DNA of 64,000 nt, taken from contig CADASK010000020.1 of the NCBI GenBank assembly GCA_902790495.1, positions 1-64,000 of the forward strand, read 5' to 3'. Within the stretch, counting starts at the first letter, position 1. Every line of letters starts with the position of its first letter. The position numbers and the translations under genes are program-made. Source of the DNA: an uncultured Eubacteriales bacterium (GTDB lineage Bacteria; Bacillota; Clostridia; Christensenellales; Aristaeellaceae). Under the pieces are notes generated by a model. That model was not told where the DNA came from and made no database searches. It saw only the letters and a list, made by a program, of their open reading frames with translations. Positions 12,998 to 21,598 of this stretch are shown here, in pieces.

Positions 12998-14881
12998 ATG
13001 AAAAAGCTGCTCTTACTCCTGCTTGGCCTGGTGCTGTGCGCGGCCGCCGCTTCGGCGGAGGGTGCGCTCAGCATCTCCGATCCCGGCGAGATCCGCCCGG
13101 GCAAGGCGGTGCTGATCACCTTCACCGCCGGGGCCGGCAGCGTCGACATCACCCTGGAGGATGAGGCCGGTCAGCCGCTGTCCGTGGTGGTGGCCGGCCA
13201 GCCCACCGTGGCCGGTGAAAACCGCGTGTGGTGGAACGGCACCCACAACGCGATCCCCGCGCCCCAGGGCGACGCGCGCATGGTCATCCGCCAGGACGGG
13301 CAGAGCGCCGAGACGCCCGTGCACGTCGGCGCCATCGCGCCCTACCTCGCCCAGGCCGAGCTGAAGAACAGCCTGGTGGCGGAGGAGGAGGGCATCGAGA
13401 TCAGCGTCTACGCCAGCGAGAGCGGCACCGTGACCCTGACCCGCGCCGAGGGCGACACCTGGATCACCGCGGCCCAGTGGGCTGTGGAGGCCGGCGACAG
13501 CCTGCTGCACTGCCCCTCCGAGGGCATGCCGGCGGGCGAGCATCTGCTGGCCCTCTACCTGGTGGACGCGGCCGGAGACATCTCCGACCCCGTGGTGCTC
13601 ACCGCGTCCTTCACCGCCGCCCAGGCCGACGAGGCCTGGCTGATCGAGGACGACAGTACCCCCGGCGAGGCCGTGACCGCGGACGGCAGCGAGGCCCCGG
13701 CGGAGGAAGCCCACGACCACGTGCTCGCGGAGACCGGCTCCAGCGACATCGACGTGGTCGAGGAGGTGCTGCTGGACGAAGAGGCGGAATTCAACGACCA
13801 GAGCAAGTACACCCCCAACTGGACCAGCCCCGCCTACGGCATGGATACCACCATGAACTACTGGACCATGCCCATGGACATCACCAACGAGGAGGCCGTC
13901 TGGGCGATGCTCATGCAGCCCATCACCGTGGTGGATTCCGGCAGCAAGAACGCGCAGCGCGCCCAGGTGACCATCCGCAAGGAGCCGGACGAGAAGAGCG
14001 AAGGCGTGGGCGTGGTGACCTGCGTGAGCCAGGGCGTGCACGTGCTGGAGCGCGGCGACACCTGGACCAAGATCGAGTGCTACTCCTCCTCCTTCCACGA
14101 CAGCAAGGTGAAGGCCTGGAACATGCTCGTGCAGGGCTGGATCCCGACCCGCTACCTGCGCACCGTCAATCCCGATCCCGCCATGGGCATCGTGGTGGAC
14201 AAGCTGACCCAGCGGCTCTACCTCTTCCGCGAGGGCCATCTCTACGCCACCCTGCTGGTCTCCACGGGCCTGGCCAACGCCAAGCAGCCCTACAACGAGA
14301 CCCGCTCCGGCGAGTACCTGATCGTCTCCGCCGTGGGCGAGTTCAAGAGCGACAACATCTACTGCTCCCTCGCCCTGCGCTACAACAGCGGCGACCTGCT
14401 CCACGAGGTACCCCACAGCAAGCTGGCCGACGGCGGCAAGGATTACAAGCGCCAGGAGGCCAAGCTGGGCACCAAGGCCAGCCACGGCTGCATCCGCGTG
14501 CAGCGCAAGTCCGATCCCAACGGCGTCAACATGCGCTGGATCTGGGACAACCGCAAGATGAACACGAAGATCGTGATCTGGGAGGACTGGCAGGGCCGTC
14601 AGATCCCCACGCCCTCCGACGACACCCTCCTCTATTACAACCCGAACAAGGGCGTGAGCTACCACAGCCATGCCACCTGCTCCTCGGCCAAGAACATCGA
14701 GCTGCAGCCCTTCACCTACGGCGAGCTGGACACCGAGCCCTACAGCGAGCTCAAGCGCTGCGAGTACTGCGCGCCCCTGCTGCGCAAGGACGAGATCGCC
14801 GAGATCAACGCCAACTACCTCCCCGGCGGCGACCACGACCCCATCATGACCAAGGCCCGCGAGAAGCAAATGAACAAATAG
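12998..14881 (+). CDS. Secreted L,D-transpeptidase (YkuD) with SH3-like domain and Cys/His tail
   Basis: The 627-residue exported protein has a signal peptide (about 1-21, ending ASA). It has N-terminal beta domains, an acidic linker (about 225-270), an SH3-like segment (about 320-390, ending VQGWIPTRYL) and a YkuD catalytic domain (about 395-530). The SHGCIRV motif contains the catalytic Cys498, with HEVPH upstream. Such enzymes make 3-3 peptidoglycan cross-links or attach proteins to the wall. A further C-terminal module follows, with HSHATC and CEYC pairs that could bind zinc. The ATG at 12998 precedes a clear MKKLLLLLL signal peptide; the frame is open further upstream through A7 and is ignored. 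Confidence 0.93.
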   Translation: MKKLLLLLLGLVLCAAAASAEGALSISDPGEIRPGKAVLITFTAGAGSVDITLEDEAGQPLSVVVAGQPTVAGENRVWWNGTHNAIPAPQGDARMVIRQDGQSAETPVHVGAIAPYLAQAELKNSLVAEEEGIEISVYASESGTVTLTRAEGDTWITAAQWAVEAGDSLLHCPSEGMPAGEHLLALYLVDAAGDISDPVVLTASFTAAQADEAWLIEDDSTPGEAVTADGSEAPAEEAHDHVLAETGSSDIDVVEEVLLDEEAEFNDQSKYTPNWTSPAYGMDTTMNYWTMPMDITNEEAVWAMLMQPITVVDSGSKNAQRAQVTIRKEPDEKSEGVGVVTCVSQGVHVLERGDTWTKIECYSSSFHDSKVKAWNMLVQGWIPTRYLRTVNPDPAMGIVVDKLTQRLYLFREGHLYATLLVSTGLANAKQPYNETRSGEYLIVSAVGEFKSDNIYCSLALRYNSGDLLHEVPHSKLADGGKDYKRQEAKLGTKASHGCIRVQRKSDPNGVNMRWIWDNRKMNTKIVIWEDWQGRQIPTPSDDTLLYYNPNKGVSYHSHATCSSAKNIELQPFTYGELDTEPYSELKRCEYCAPLLRKDEIAEINANYLPGGDHDPIMTKAREKQMNK

Positions 14882-14929
14882 TCATTTCATTTTTCAGCAA
14901 ATAAACGTCTTGTCATAGATAAGTACGGC

Positions 14930-14986
14930 GCGAAGGGGTGGAGGGGGCGATCGCAAAGCCCCCTCCCCGCGCCCGCAGGCGCGGAA
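14930..14986 (-). repeat. Element A copy A8 (reverse)
   Basis: Read on the minus strand: H1 CCGCGCC/GGGCGCGG, H2 GGAGGGGGC/GCCCCCTCC, tail ACCCCTTCGC. It is reversed relative to both flanking genes. Confidence 0.85.
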
Positions 14987-15036
14987 TCCTGCTCGCGATA
15001 GAACATGCGTAATCCTTCCAGAGAGGAACTCACTGC

Positions 15037-15738
15037 ATGAACATCGTAGACATCATCATCCTCGCCATCATCGGCGTCAGCATCCTGGTCGGCCTCTACC
15101 GGGGCTTCATCTCCACGGTGCTCTCCGCCGGCGGCTGCATCGGCTCCCTGTATCTGGCTTTCAGGTTCTATCCCCGCCTGACCGCCTTCATCCAGGACAA
15201 CGCCGCCCTGCAGCGCACCCTGCTGACCTACACCGACGCCTCCAGCCGCCTGGGCGACCTGGAGACCGGCCTCACCCCCGTGACCCAGCTGACCGCCGAG
15301 AAGATCACCGAGGTGGTGCAGAAGGCCAACCTCCCCCAGGTCTTCTCCGGCCTGCTGCGCACCAACCTGGAAAACCGGGTCTTCACCGGCATCTCCACCG
15401 TCACGGATTACGTCAGCGAGACCATCGTCACCGCCTTCATCAACATCCTGTGCTTCCTGGTCTGCTTCGGCGTGATCTACCTGGCGTGGTCCCTGATCGT
15501 GCGCCTGCTGGACGCCGTGTTCCACTTCCCCGTGCTCAAGCAGCTCAACGCCCTGGCCGGCGGCTTGTTCGGCCTGCTGCGCGGCCTGCTGCTGGTCTAC
15601 ATCTGCTTCGCCCTGCTGCCGATGGTGGAGACCATCCTGCCCGTGCAGGCGGTCAGCACCATCATCGCCGAGAGCCGCCTGGCCCCCCTGTTCAACAACG
15701 GCGTCCTGGTCAACGCGGTGATGCAGGGGCATCTGTGA
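15037..15738 (+). CDS. CvpA family membrane protein
   Basis: The 233-residue protein has the CvpA/colicin V production layout: two N-terminal helices (NIVDIIILAIIGVSILVGLYRGF, a hallmark start), a soluble loop (about 50-125) and two C-terminal helices. Family members are linked to envelope integrity and, in E. coli, to colicin V export. It begins 50 nt after reverse copy A8, with GAGAGGA upstream. It precedes the alaX-like gene by 36 nt, so these two and the next membrane protein may form one operon. Confidence 0.85.
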   Translation: MNIVDIIILAIIGVSILVGLYRGFISTVLSAGGCIGSLYLAFRFYPRLTAFIQDNAALQRTLLTYTDASSRLGDLETGLTPVTQLTAEKITEVVQKANLPQVFSGLLRTNLENRVFTGISTVTDYVSETIVTAFINILCFLVCFGVIYLAWSLIVRLLDAVFHFPVLKQLNALAGGLFGLLRGLLLVYICFALLPMVETILPVQAVSTIIAESRLAPLFNNGVLVNAVMQGHL

Positions 15739-15774
15739 CAAAAGCATGATTCTCCGCTGACGAGGTGATCTGCC

Positions 15775-16938
15775 ATGAACGCAACCATTCGCCTGTTTGA
15801 TCAGGATGTCCGCCTGCGCGCCTTCACCGCGCAGGTTTTGTGCTGTGAAGAAGGGAAGGGCGGCTACGACATCGTGCTGGACCGCACGGCCTTCTTTCCC
15901 GAGGGCGGCGGGCAGATGGGCGACCGCGGACGCATCGGCGAGGCGGTCATCTCCGACACCCACGAGAAGGACGGCGTCATCCGCCACCGGGCCGACCGGC
16001 CGCTGACGCCCGGCGCCGAGGTGGCCTGCGAGGTGGACAGTCTCCACCGCCTGGACATGATGCAGCAGCACACCGGCGAGCACATCCTCTCCGGCCTCAT
16101 CTGCCGCACCTTCCACTGCGACAACGTGGGGTTCCACATCGGCGCGGACGCGGTCACCATCGACTTCAACACCGTGCTGACCCCGGAGGACACCGCCCGG
16201 GTGGAGCGCCTGGCCAACGAGGCCGTGTGGCGCGACCAGCCCGTGATCACCGACATCCCCAGCCCCGAGGCCCTCGCCGCGATGACCTACCGCAGCAAGA
16301 AGGAGCTGACCGGGGAGGTGCGCATCGTCACCATCGAGGACGTCGACCGCTGCGCCTGCTGCGGCACCCACTGCCCGACCACCGGCATGGTGGGGCAGAT
16401 CAAGATCCTCTCCTGCATCCACTACAAGGGCGGCGTGCGGCTGACCATCGTCTGCGGCATGCGCGCGCTGGCCTGGGCCAACGCGGCCCTGGCCGAAAAC
16501 CGCGCCGTGAGCCAGGCCCTCTCCGCGAAGCAGGGCGAATTGGCCGAGGCCGTGGAGCGCCTGCTGAACGACCGCGACGCCCAGAAGCTGCGGGCGGATC
16601 GCCTGGCGGATCACGCCTTTGACCTCGCCGCCCGGGACGAGACCGGGGCTGTGCGCGTCATCGCCGCGGAGGGCCTGGCCCCGGCCCAGCTGCGCAAGGC
16701 CGCCGGTCGGCTGGCGGAGGGCGCGGCGCTGGCGCTGGTGCTGATCCCCCGGGACGAGGGCTGGAGCTTCGCCCTCTCCGGGAGCGTGGACGTGCGCCCC
16801 GCCGTGAAGGCCCTGTGCGCGGCCTTCGGCGGCAAGGGCGGCGGCCCGGCGGATATGGCCCAGGGCGTGCTGGACGGCGGCGACCCGGAGGCCATGCGCG
16901 CCGTGCTGGCTACCTGCGCCGGGGCGGGTACCCCATGA
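15775..16938 (+). CDS. Alanyl-tRNA editing protein (AlaX, long form)
   Basis: This stand-alone homologue of the AlaRS editing domain hydrolyses mischarged Ser- or Gly-tRNA(Ala). The zinc site is visible: HTGEH (His99, His103), with CCGTHC supplying Cys and His further on. The N-terminal FPEGGGQMGDRG loop is typical. At 387 residues this is the long class, with a C-terminal DHHA1-type domain ending GGKGGGPADMAQG, as in AlaRS. GACGAGGTG upstream supports ATG 15775. Its stop overlaps the next start (ATGA). Confidence 0.93.
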   Translation: MNATIRLFDQDVRLRAFTAQVLCCEEGKGGYDIVLDRTAFFPEGGGQMGDRGRIGEAVISDTHEKDGVIRHRADRPLTPGAEVACEVDSLHRLDMMQQHTGEHILSGLICRTFHCDNVGFHIGADAVTIDFNTVLTPEDTARVERLANEAVWRDQPVITDIPSPEALAAMTYRSKKELTGEVRIVTIEDVDRCACCGTHCPTTGMVGQIKILSCIHYKGGVRLTIVCGMRALAWANAALAENRAVSQALSAKQGELAEAVERLLNDRDAQKLRADRLADHAFDLAARDETGAVRVIAAEGLAPAQLRKAAGRLAEGAALALVLIPRDEGWSFALSGSVDVRPAVKALCAAFGGKGGGPADMAQGVLDGGDPEAMRAVLATCAGAGTP

Positions 16939-18209
16939 TGTCCGCGAACGGCGGGGCTGCCCCGCCCGCAAGAGCGCGCAGGGCCCAGCGCCTGACGGAT
17001 CGAAGCCGGTCAGAGCTGGCGGACATCGCGGCGGTGGTGCTCGGCCTGCTGCTGGCGCGCCTGGCGCTGGCGGCCCTCACCGGACAGTGGCCCTGGCTGG
17101 CCTACAACCCCTACAATTCCTATAGCCTGCAGGCCCGCGCCTGGCTGGCGGGACGGCTTGACCTGGGCCAGGACTACCCCTGGCTGGAGCTGGCCATCTA
17201 TCAGGAGAAGTATTACGTCTCCTTCCCGCCCTTCCCCTCGGCGGTGCTGCTGCCCTTCGCGGCCCTTTGGGGCGAGGCCACGCCGGACGCCTGGATCGCC
17301 CTGGCCTTCTCGGTGCTCGCGGCGGTGCACGCCGTGCGCATCGCCCGGTGCTTCACCCGGGACAGCCGCGTGGTCTGCGCATCGGCCCTCGCCCTGCTCA
17401 CGGCCAACGGCTACCTCTTCCTCTGCCTGAACGGCTGGGTCTGGTTCTTCGCGCAGAACATCTGCTTCGCCCTGACGCTGGCCGCCATCGATCACGCCCT
17501 GCATGGGCGCGGCGCGGCGTCCCTGGCGCTGTGGGCCTGCGCGGTGGGCTGCAGACCCATGATGCTGCTGCTCCTGCCCGCGCTGCTGGTTCTGCTGTGG
17601 CGGGCGATGCCGGAGGCGGCCCGGGAGCGGACAGCCTTCCTGCGCCTGTGCGCGCTGTGGCTGATCCTGCCGGCCCTCATCGGCGGGAGCTACGCCGCCC
17701 TCAACTGGGCGCGGTTCGGCCATCCGCTGGAGTTCGGCCACAACTACCTGCCGGAATTCCAGCGGGCGGAGCAGGGCCAGTTCAGCTTGACCTACGCCTG
17801 GGAGCACCTGCTGCAGTGGCTGCGTCCCCTGCCGCTCACCGGCGAGGGCCGGCTGGGCATCCCCGTGTCGGACGGCATGCCGGTGTGGCTGACCACGCCC
17901 CTGCTCTTCTCCGCCGGCGCGGAGTGGATCGCCGCCAGACGCCGCCGGGAGCGCGCCTCCGGGGCGATGGCCTGGCTGCTGCCGCTCATCACCGCGGTGT
18001 ACCTGTTCATCATCCTGTGCCACAGGACGCTGGGCGGCTGGCAGTTCGGCAACCGGTATGTGGTGGATGTGCTGCCGATGCTCTACCTCGCCCTGCTGGC
18101 TGAGCGCCCGGAGCGGGGCCGGCTGGACGGGCTGCACCTGGCTTTGGCGGTCTTCGGGTGCGTGATGCACGCGGTGGGTACTGCGGCTTTATACAATGCT
18201 TGGATTTAG
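16935..18209 (+). CDS. Polytopic membrane protein, GT-C glycosyltransferase-like
   Basis: The 424-residue protein has an Arg-rich N-terminus and about nine to ten hydrophobic helices. The first loop (YNPYNSYSLQARAWLAGRLDLGQDYPWLELA, here cited as residues about 52-82) has aromatic and acidic residues after helix 1, as in GT-C glycosyltransferases and mannosyltransferase-like proteins using lipid-phosphate sugars. EKYYVSFPPFPS supports that resemblance. No sequence motif gives a substrate. It overlaps the AlaX stop by 4 nt, so translation is coupled; the functional link is unclear. ATG at 16935 or 16938 are both possible. Confidence 0.7.
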   Translation: MMSANGGAAPPARARRAQRLTDRSRSELADIAAVVLGLLLARLALAALTGQWPWLAYNPYNSYSLQARAWLAGRLDLGQDYPWLELAIYQEKYYVSFPPFPSAVLLPFAALWGEATPDAWIALAFSVLAAVHAVRIARCFTRDSRVVCASALALLTANGYLFLCLNGWVWFFAQNICFALTLAAIDHALHGRGAASLALWACAVGCRPMMLLLLPALLVLLWRAMPEAARERTAFLRLCALWLILPALIGGSYAALNWARFGHPLEFGHNYLPEFQRAEQGQFSLTYAWEHLLQWLRPLPLTGEGRLGIPVSDGMPVWLTTPLLFSAGAEWIAARRRRERASGAMAWLLPLITAVYLFIILCHRTLGGWQFGNRYVVDVLPMLYLALLAERPERGRLDGLHLALAVFGCVMHAVGTAALYNAWI

Positions 18210-18221
18210 GAGGTTCTTCCC

Positions 18222-19532
18222 ATGAACGAAGTGCAAGGTCTGCTCGATTATGTCAACCGCGCCCCGACATGCTACCACGCCATCGCGGAAGCGGAGAAGC
18301 TGCTGGAGGGCTTCACCCGCCTGGAGGAGGGCCAGCCCTGGCAGCTCGCGCCCGGCGGCCGGTATGTCGTCACCCGCAACCGCTCCAGCCTCATCGCCTT
18401 CATCCTGCCCGAGGGCGAGGACGCCAAGCCCGAGCGCCTGGCCTTCCGCCTGGTAGCGAGCCACAGCGACTCCCCCATGTTCCGCGTGAAGGAAAACGCC
18501 GAGCTGACCGTGAAGGACAAGTACGTCCAGCTCGACGTGGAGAAGTACGGCGGCATGCTCTTCGCACCCTGGTATGACCGGCCCCTGTCCATCGCGGGCC
18601 GCGTGCTGGTGCGCACGCCCGAGGGCATCAGCACCCGCCTGTGCACCCTCGACCGCGATATGGCCATCATCCCCAACGTCGCCATCCACATGAACCGCGA
18701 GGTCAACAGCGGCTACAAGTACCAGCCGCACATCGACCTGATGCCCCTGTGGGGCACCGGCGCAGCGAAGGGCTCCTTCAAGCGCGTGATCGCCGAGAGC
18801 GTCGGCGCGCGGGAGGAGGACATCCTCGGCTCCGACCTCTTCCTGGTCAGCCGTGTGCCCGGCCGCGTGTGGGGCGAGGAGGAGGCCTACCTCTCCGCCG
18901 CCCGCCTGGACGACCTGGAGTGCGTCTACACCTCCCTCATGGCGCTGACGGTCGCGGCCCCCGCCTCCGGCGTGCGCATGGCCTGCGTCTTCGACAACGA
19001 GGAGGTCGGCAGCCGCACCAAGCAAGGCGCGGACTCCACCTTCCTGGCCGACACCCTGCGCCGCATCGTGACCGCCCTGGGCGGCGCGGAGGAGCAGCTG
19101 ATGACAGCCCTGGCCTCCAGCTTCATGCTCTCGGCGGACAACGCCCACGCCGTGCACCCGAACCATCCCGAGCTGAGCGATCCGGTCAACCAGGTCTGGA
19201 TGAACGAGGGCGTGGTGGTGAAGTTCAACGCGAACCAGAAGTACACCACCGACGGCCTCTCCCAGGCCGTGTTCGCGGAGATCTGCCGCCGCGAGAGCGT
19301 GCCCGTGCAGTACTTCGCCAACCGCAGCGACATGGCTGGCGGCGGCACCCTCGGCAACATCTCCACCGCCCACGTCTCCATCAACACGGTGGATATCGGC
19401 CTGGCCCAGCTGGCGATGCACTCCTGCTACGAGACCGCCGGCACCCGTGACATCCCGCTGATGATCCGCGCCATGCGCGCCTTCTACGAGACCCCGCTCA
19501 GGTGCAAGGCGGATGGGGAATGGGTATTCTGA
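18222..19532 (+). CDS. M18 family aminopeptidase
   Basis: The 436-residue metalloprotease resembles aspartyl aminopeptidase/ApeB. Zinc ligands are in ASHSDSPMF (His), FDNEEVGS (Asp/Glu pair and catalytic Glu) and SADNAHAVHP. The length fits the 420-490 residue family. It is cytoplasmic with no signal peptide and probably removes N-terminal acidic or hydrophobic residues from peptides. TTAGGAGG lies upstream with good spacing. It ends at a bidirectional terminator shared with abrB. Confidence 0.95.
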   Translation: MNEVQGLLDYVNRAPTCYHAIAEAEKLLEGFTRLEEGQPWQLAPGGRYVVTRNRSSLIAFILPEGEDAKPERLAFRLVASHSDSPMFRVKENAELTVKDKYVQLDVEKYGGMLFAPWYDRPLSIAGRVLVRTPEGISTRLCTLDRDMAIIPNVAIHMNREVNSGYKYQPHIDLMPLWGTGAAKGSFKRVIAESVGAREEDILGSDLFLVSRVPGRVWGEEEAYLSAARLDDLECVYTSLMALTVAAPASGVRMACVFDNEEVGSRTKQGADSTFLADTLRRIVTALGGAEEQLMTALASSFMLSADNAHAVHPNHPELSDPVNQVWMNEGVVVKFNANQKYTTDGLSQAVFAEICRRESVPVQYFANRSDMAGGGTLGNISTAHVSINTVDIGLAQLAMHSCYETAGTRDIPLMIRAMRAFYETPLRCKADGEWVF

Positions 19533-19543
19533 GAGAAGCATAC

Positions 19544-19577
19544 AAAAACGGCGAATCGCGATGATTCGCCGTTTTTT
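19544..19577. terminator. Bidirectional terminator between M18 peptidase and abrB-like gene
   Basis: AAAAACGGCGAATC pairs with GATTCGCCGTTTTT. The A-run on one side and T-run on the other serve the two convergent genes. Confidence 0.9.
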
Positions 19578-19604
19578 CTTGGCAGAAGCGTCGGATAGAA
19601 GCCC

Positions 19605-19862
19605 TCACGCTTCCCCGCTGTTCCCCTTCGCCAGCGCCTTGACGCACCTGGCGCACACAACCTGATCCATGTACTCGGTCAGATTCTCCTCGCTGCCGCA
19701 GAAGATGCAGGACGCCGTGTGCTTGCGCAGAACGATCTTATCGCTGTCGACAAAAATCTCCATCGCGTCCTTGACCTGTATGTTGAGTGTTCTCCGCAGC
19801 TCGATCGGAAGCACGATCCTGCCCAGGGAATCCAACTGACGAATGACTCCGGTTGATTTCAT
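19605..19862 (-). CDS. AbrB-family transition-state regulator with zinc-ribbon-like tail
   Basis: The 85-residue protein starts MKSTGVIRQLDSLGRIVLPIELRRTL, nearly the Bacillus AbrB swapped-hairpin DNA-binding domain (residues 1-50; cited here as a region, not in full). The C-terminal half differs from AbrB: CIFCGS and CARC form a CxxC/CxxC pair likely to bind zinc. AbrB-type proteins regulate stationary-phase and surface genes. AGGAGGGTG precedes the ATG, and a perfect consensus promoter lies upstream. Repeated TTCATAA motifs at about 19912-19930 between promoter and gene could be operators. Confidence 0.9.
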   Translation of the reverse strand: MKSTGVIRQLDSLGRIVLPIELRRTLNIQVKDAMEIFVDSDKIVLRKHTASCIFCGSEENLTEYMDQVVCARCVKALAKGNSGEA

Positions 19863-19950
19863 TGCTCACCCTCCTATGACGTACTTGGCACCATCATAGA
19901 TAACCCGTGATTCATAAGCGATAATTCATAATAGATATATTATCATCTGC

Positions 19951-19979
19951 ATTATAAAACACGGGCGGCAGAATGTCAA
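19951..19979 (-). promoter_or_regulatory. Consensus promoter for the abrB-like gene
   Basis: On the minus strand TTGACA (19979-19974), 17 bp, TATAAT (19956-19951): a perfect match. The leader of about 80 nt is AT-rich compared with the surroundings. Confidence 0.85.
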
Positions 19980-20063
19980 GACCTTCAGGCAATAAACTCA
20001 TGACAAAAAAAGGTTTTTGGGCAAATAAATGGAGACAGCCATATGCCTGTCCCCATCGGACAC

Positions 20064-20792
20064 TCATTCCGCCGTGCCCAGCGGCTTTTTCGAGGGCGTG
20101 CCCGCCTTGCGCGGATAGGCCTTCGCGGTCGGGCCGATCTTGCGAATGGGCAGCAGCACGTGCCCCCAGTCGCGCCCCGGCAGGTTCACCGGAATCGGCT
20201 CCAGCGCCTCGCCCCCGAGGATGCGCGCGGCCCTTCTGCCCGCGTCCAGCTCGTCCCCCAGCGCCGGGCCCTTCCAGCACAGGGCCATGCCGCCCATCTT
20301 CGTCAGCGGCAGCAGGTACTCGCTGAGCACGTTCAGCGGGGCCACAGCGCGGGCCGCCACCCGGTCGAAGCGCTGGCGCAGGGCGGCGTCATGGCCGGCG
20401 TCCTCCGCCCGCAGGTGCAGCAGCGTCACGTTGCGCGTACCCGTCGCTTCCACAACGGCCTGCAGGAAGTCCAGCCGCTTGCGCTGGGCGTCGATCAGCG
20501 TCACCCGCAGCTCCGGGCAGGCCATCGCCAGCGGCAGGCCCGGAAAGCCCGCGCCTGTGCCGACGTCGGCCAATGCGCCGGTCTGCGGGATCAGCCGCGG
20601 CACCGTCAGCGCGGCGAGGCTGTCCGCGAAGTGGCGGTCGAGGGTTTCGTCCTCCTCGGTCACCGCGGTCAGGTCCATGACCTGGTTCCACTCCGCCAGG
20701 AGGCGCATGTAGGTTGCCAGGCGCTCGGCCAGCGCGGCGTCGCAGGGGATGCCGCAGGCGGTGAGGCGCTGCTGGATGGCGTTGGATGTCAT
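20064..20792 (-). CDS. rsmG: 16S rRNA (guanine-527 N7)-methyltransferase
   Basis: RsmG (GidB) methylates G527 of 16S rRNA; its loss gives low-level streptomycin resistance. The 242-residue protein has the family N-terminus (YMRLLAEWNQVMDLTAVT), the S-adenosylmethionine loop DVGTGAGFPGLPLA, and the RAVAPLNVLSEYLLPL segment. The ATG at 20792 has an AGGTGATCAC-type site upstream; a GTG/ATG pair 15-21 nt further up is possible. The C-terminal KAYPRKAGTPSKKPLG is the usual ending. It lies downstream of the YdcF-like gene on the same strand. Confidence 0.96.
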   Translation of the reverse strand: MTSNAIQQRLTACGIPCDAALAERLATYMRLLAEWNQVMDLTAVTEEDETLDRHFADSLAALTVPRLIPQTGALADVGTGAGFPGLPLAMACPELRVTLIDAQRKRLDFLQAVVEATGTRNVTLLHLRAEDAGHDAALRQRFDRVAARAVAPLNVLSEYLLPLTKMGGMALCWKGPALGDELDAGRRAARILGGEALEPIPVNLPGRDWGHVLLPIRKIGPTAKAYPRKAGTPSKKPLGTAE

Positions 20793-20821
20793 GTGATCAC
20801 CTGTCTTCATCACAGAACCGT

Positions 20822-21466
20822 TTACGGTTCCGCCCGTTTGATGGATCTCAGCTTGAAGTTGCTGTTGCTGATCTCGATGCCCAGCAGCTTTTCCGCCCAG
20901 TATTTGATCCAGGCGATGCCCTCGCGGCCCACGTTCTTCACGCGGTGCCAGCCGCCGAGGGTCGGGCTGGGGATGCCCTGGGCGTCCTCGAAGCCCACGT
21001 CCCGCGCCAGAGCCAGCGCCCGGGCCACGTGGTAGTCGCTGGTGACGATGCCCACGCTGTGCACCTCGCGCCCCTCCAGCAGGTCGGCGGCGTTCATGAG
21101 GTTCTCGCGGGTGTTGAAGGAGGAGGTGTCCTTGAGCACCGCATCCGCCGGGATGCCGTGGGCGATGAGGTAGGCCTCCATGACCTCGCCCTCCGGGGCG
21201 GGCTCGTCGCTGCCCTGGGCGCCGCAGACCACCAGCACGCAGGACGGGTGCCGCACCCAGGCCTCAATGCCCGCGTCCAGCCGCCACTGCAGCTGCAGGT
21301 TCGGAGTGCCGTCGGGCTTGACCTGCGCGCCGAGGATGATGATGGCGTCGTAGTTTTCCGCCTGCGGGATGTTGCCGCTGCGGATCATGACCATGGCCAC
21401 CACCCCCAGGTAGAATAGGATGCCTGCCGCTAAGAGCGCCAAGAGGATGCGGAGAAGCTTTTTCAC
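20822..21466 (-). CDS. YdcF-like DUF218 membrane-anchored protein
   Basis: The 214-residue protein has one N-terminal helix (about 1-28) and a DUF218/YdcF (SanA-like) domain: IIILGAQVKPDGTP, VVCGAQGSDE, and TSFNTRENLMNAADLL followed by VTSDYHVARAL. Family members are linked to envelope integrity and vancomycin sensitivity in enterobacteria; the reaction is not established. A GTG start at 21466 is chosen because GAGGAGG lies 5-11 nt upstream. A longer frame reaching into element A9 would give an artefactual N-terminus. Confidence 0.87.
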   Translation of the reverse strand: MKKLLRILLALLAAGILFYLGVVAMVMIRSGNIPQAENYDAIIILGAQVKPDGTPNLQLQWRLDAGIEAWVRHPSCVLVVCGAQGSDEPAPEGEVMEAYLIAHGIPADAVLKDTSSFNTRENLMNAADLLEGREVHSVGIVTSDYHVARALALARDVGFEDAQGIPSPTLGGWHRVKNVGREGIAWIKYWAEKLLGIEISNSNFKLRSIKRAEP

Positions 21467-21492
21467 GGATGCCTCCTCGGAAGGGTACAGGG

Positions 21493-21549
21493 TTCCGCGC
21501 CTGCGGGCGCGGGCAGGGGGCTTTGCGGTCGCCCCCTGCACCCCTTCGC
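21493..21549 (+). repeat. Element A copy A9
   Basis: H2 arms GCAGGGGGC/GCCCCCTGC with loop TTTGCGGTC; tail ACCCCTTCGC. It is antisense to the flanking minus-strand genes. Confidence 0.85.
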
Positions 21550-21598
21550 CCTTCGCTCTACCGCCTTATCGATTATAAGGCGGCAAAGAAATAGTTGC

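Noticed and set aside
13013..14869. Long minus-strand frame opposite the L,D-transpeptidase
   Set aside because: Antisense shadow with low-complexity Ala/Gly/His/Val content and no start signal.
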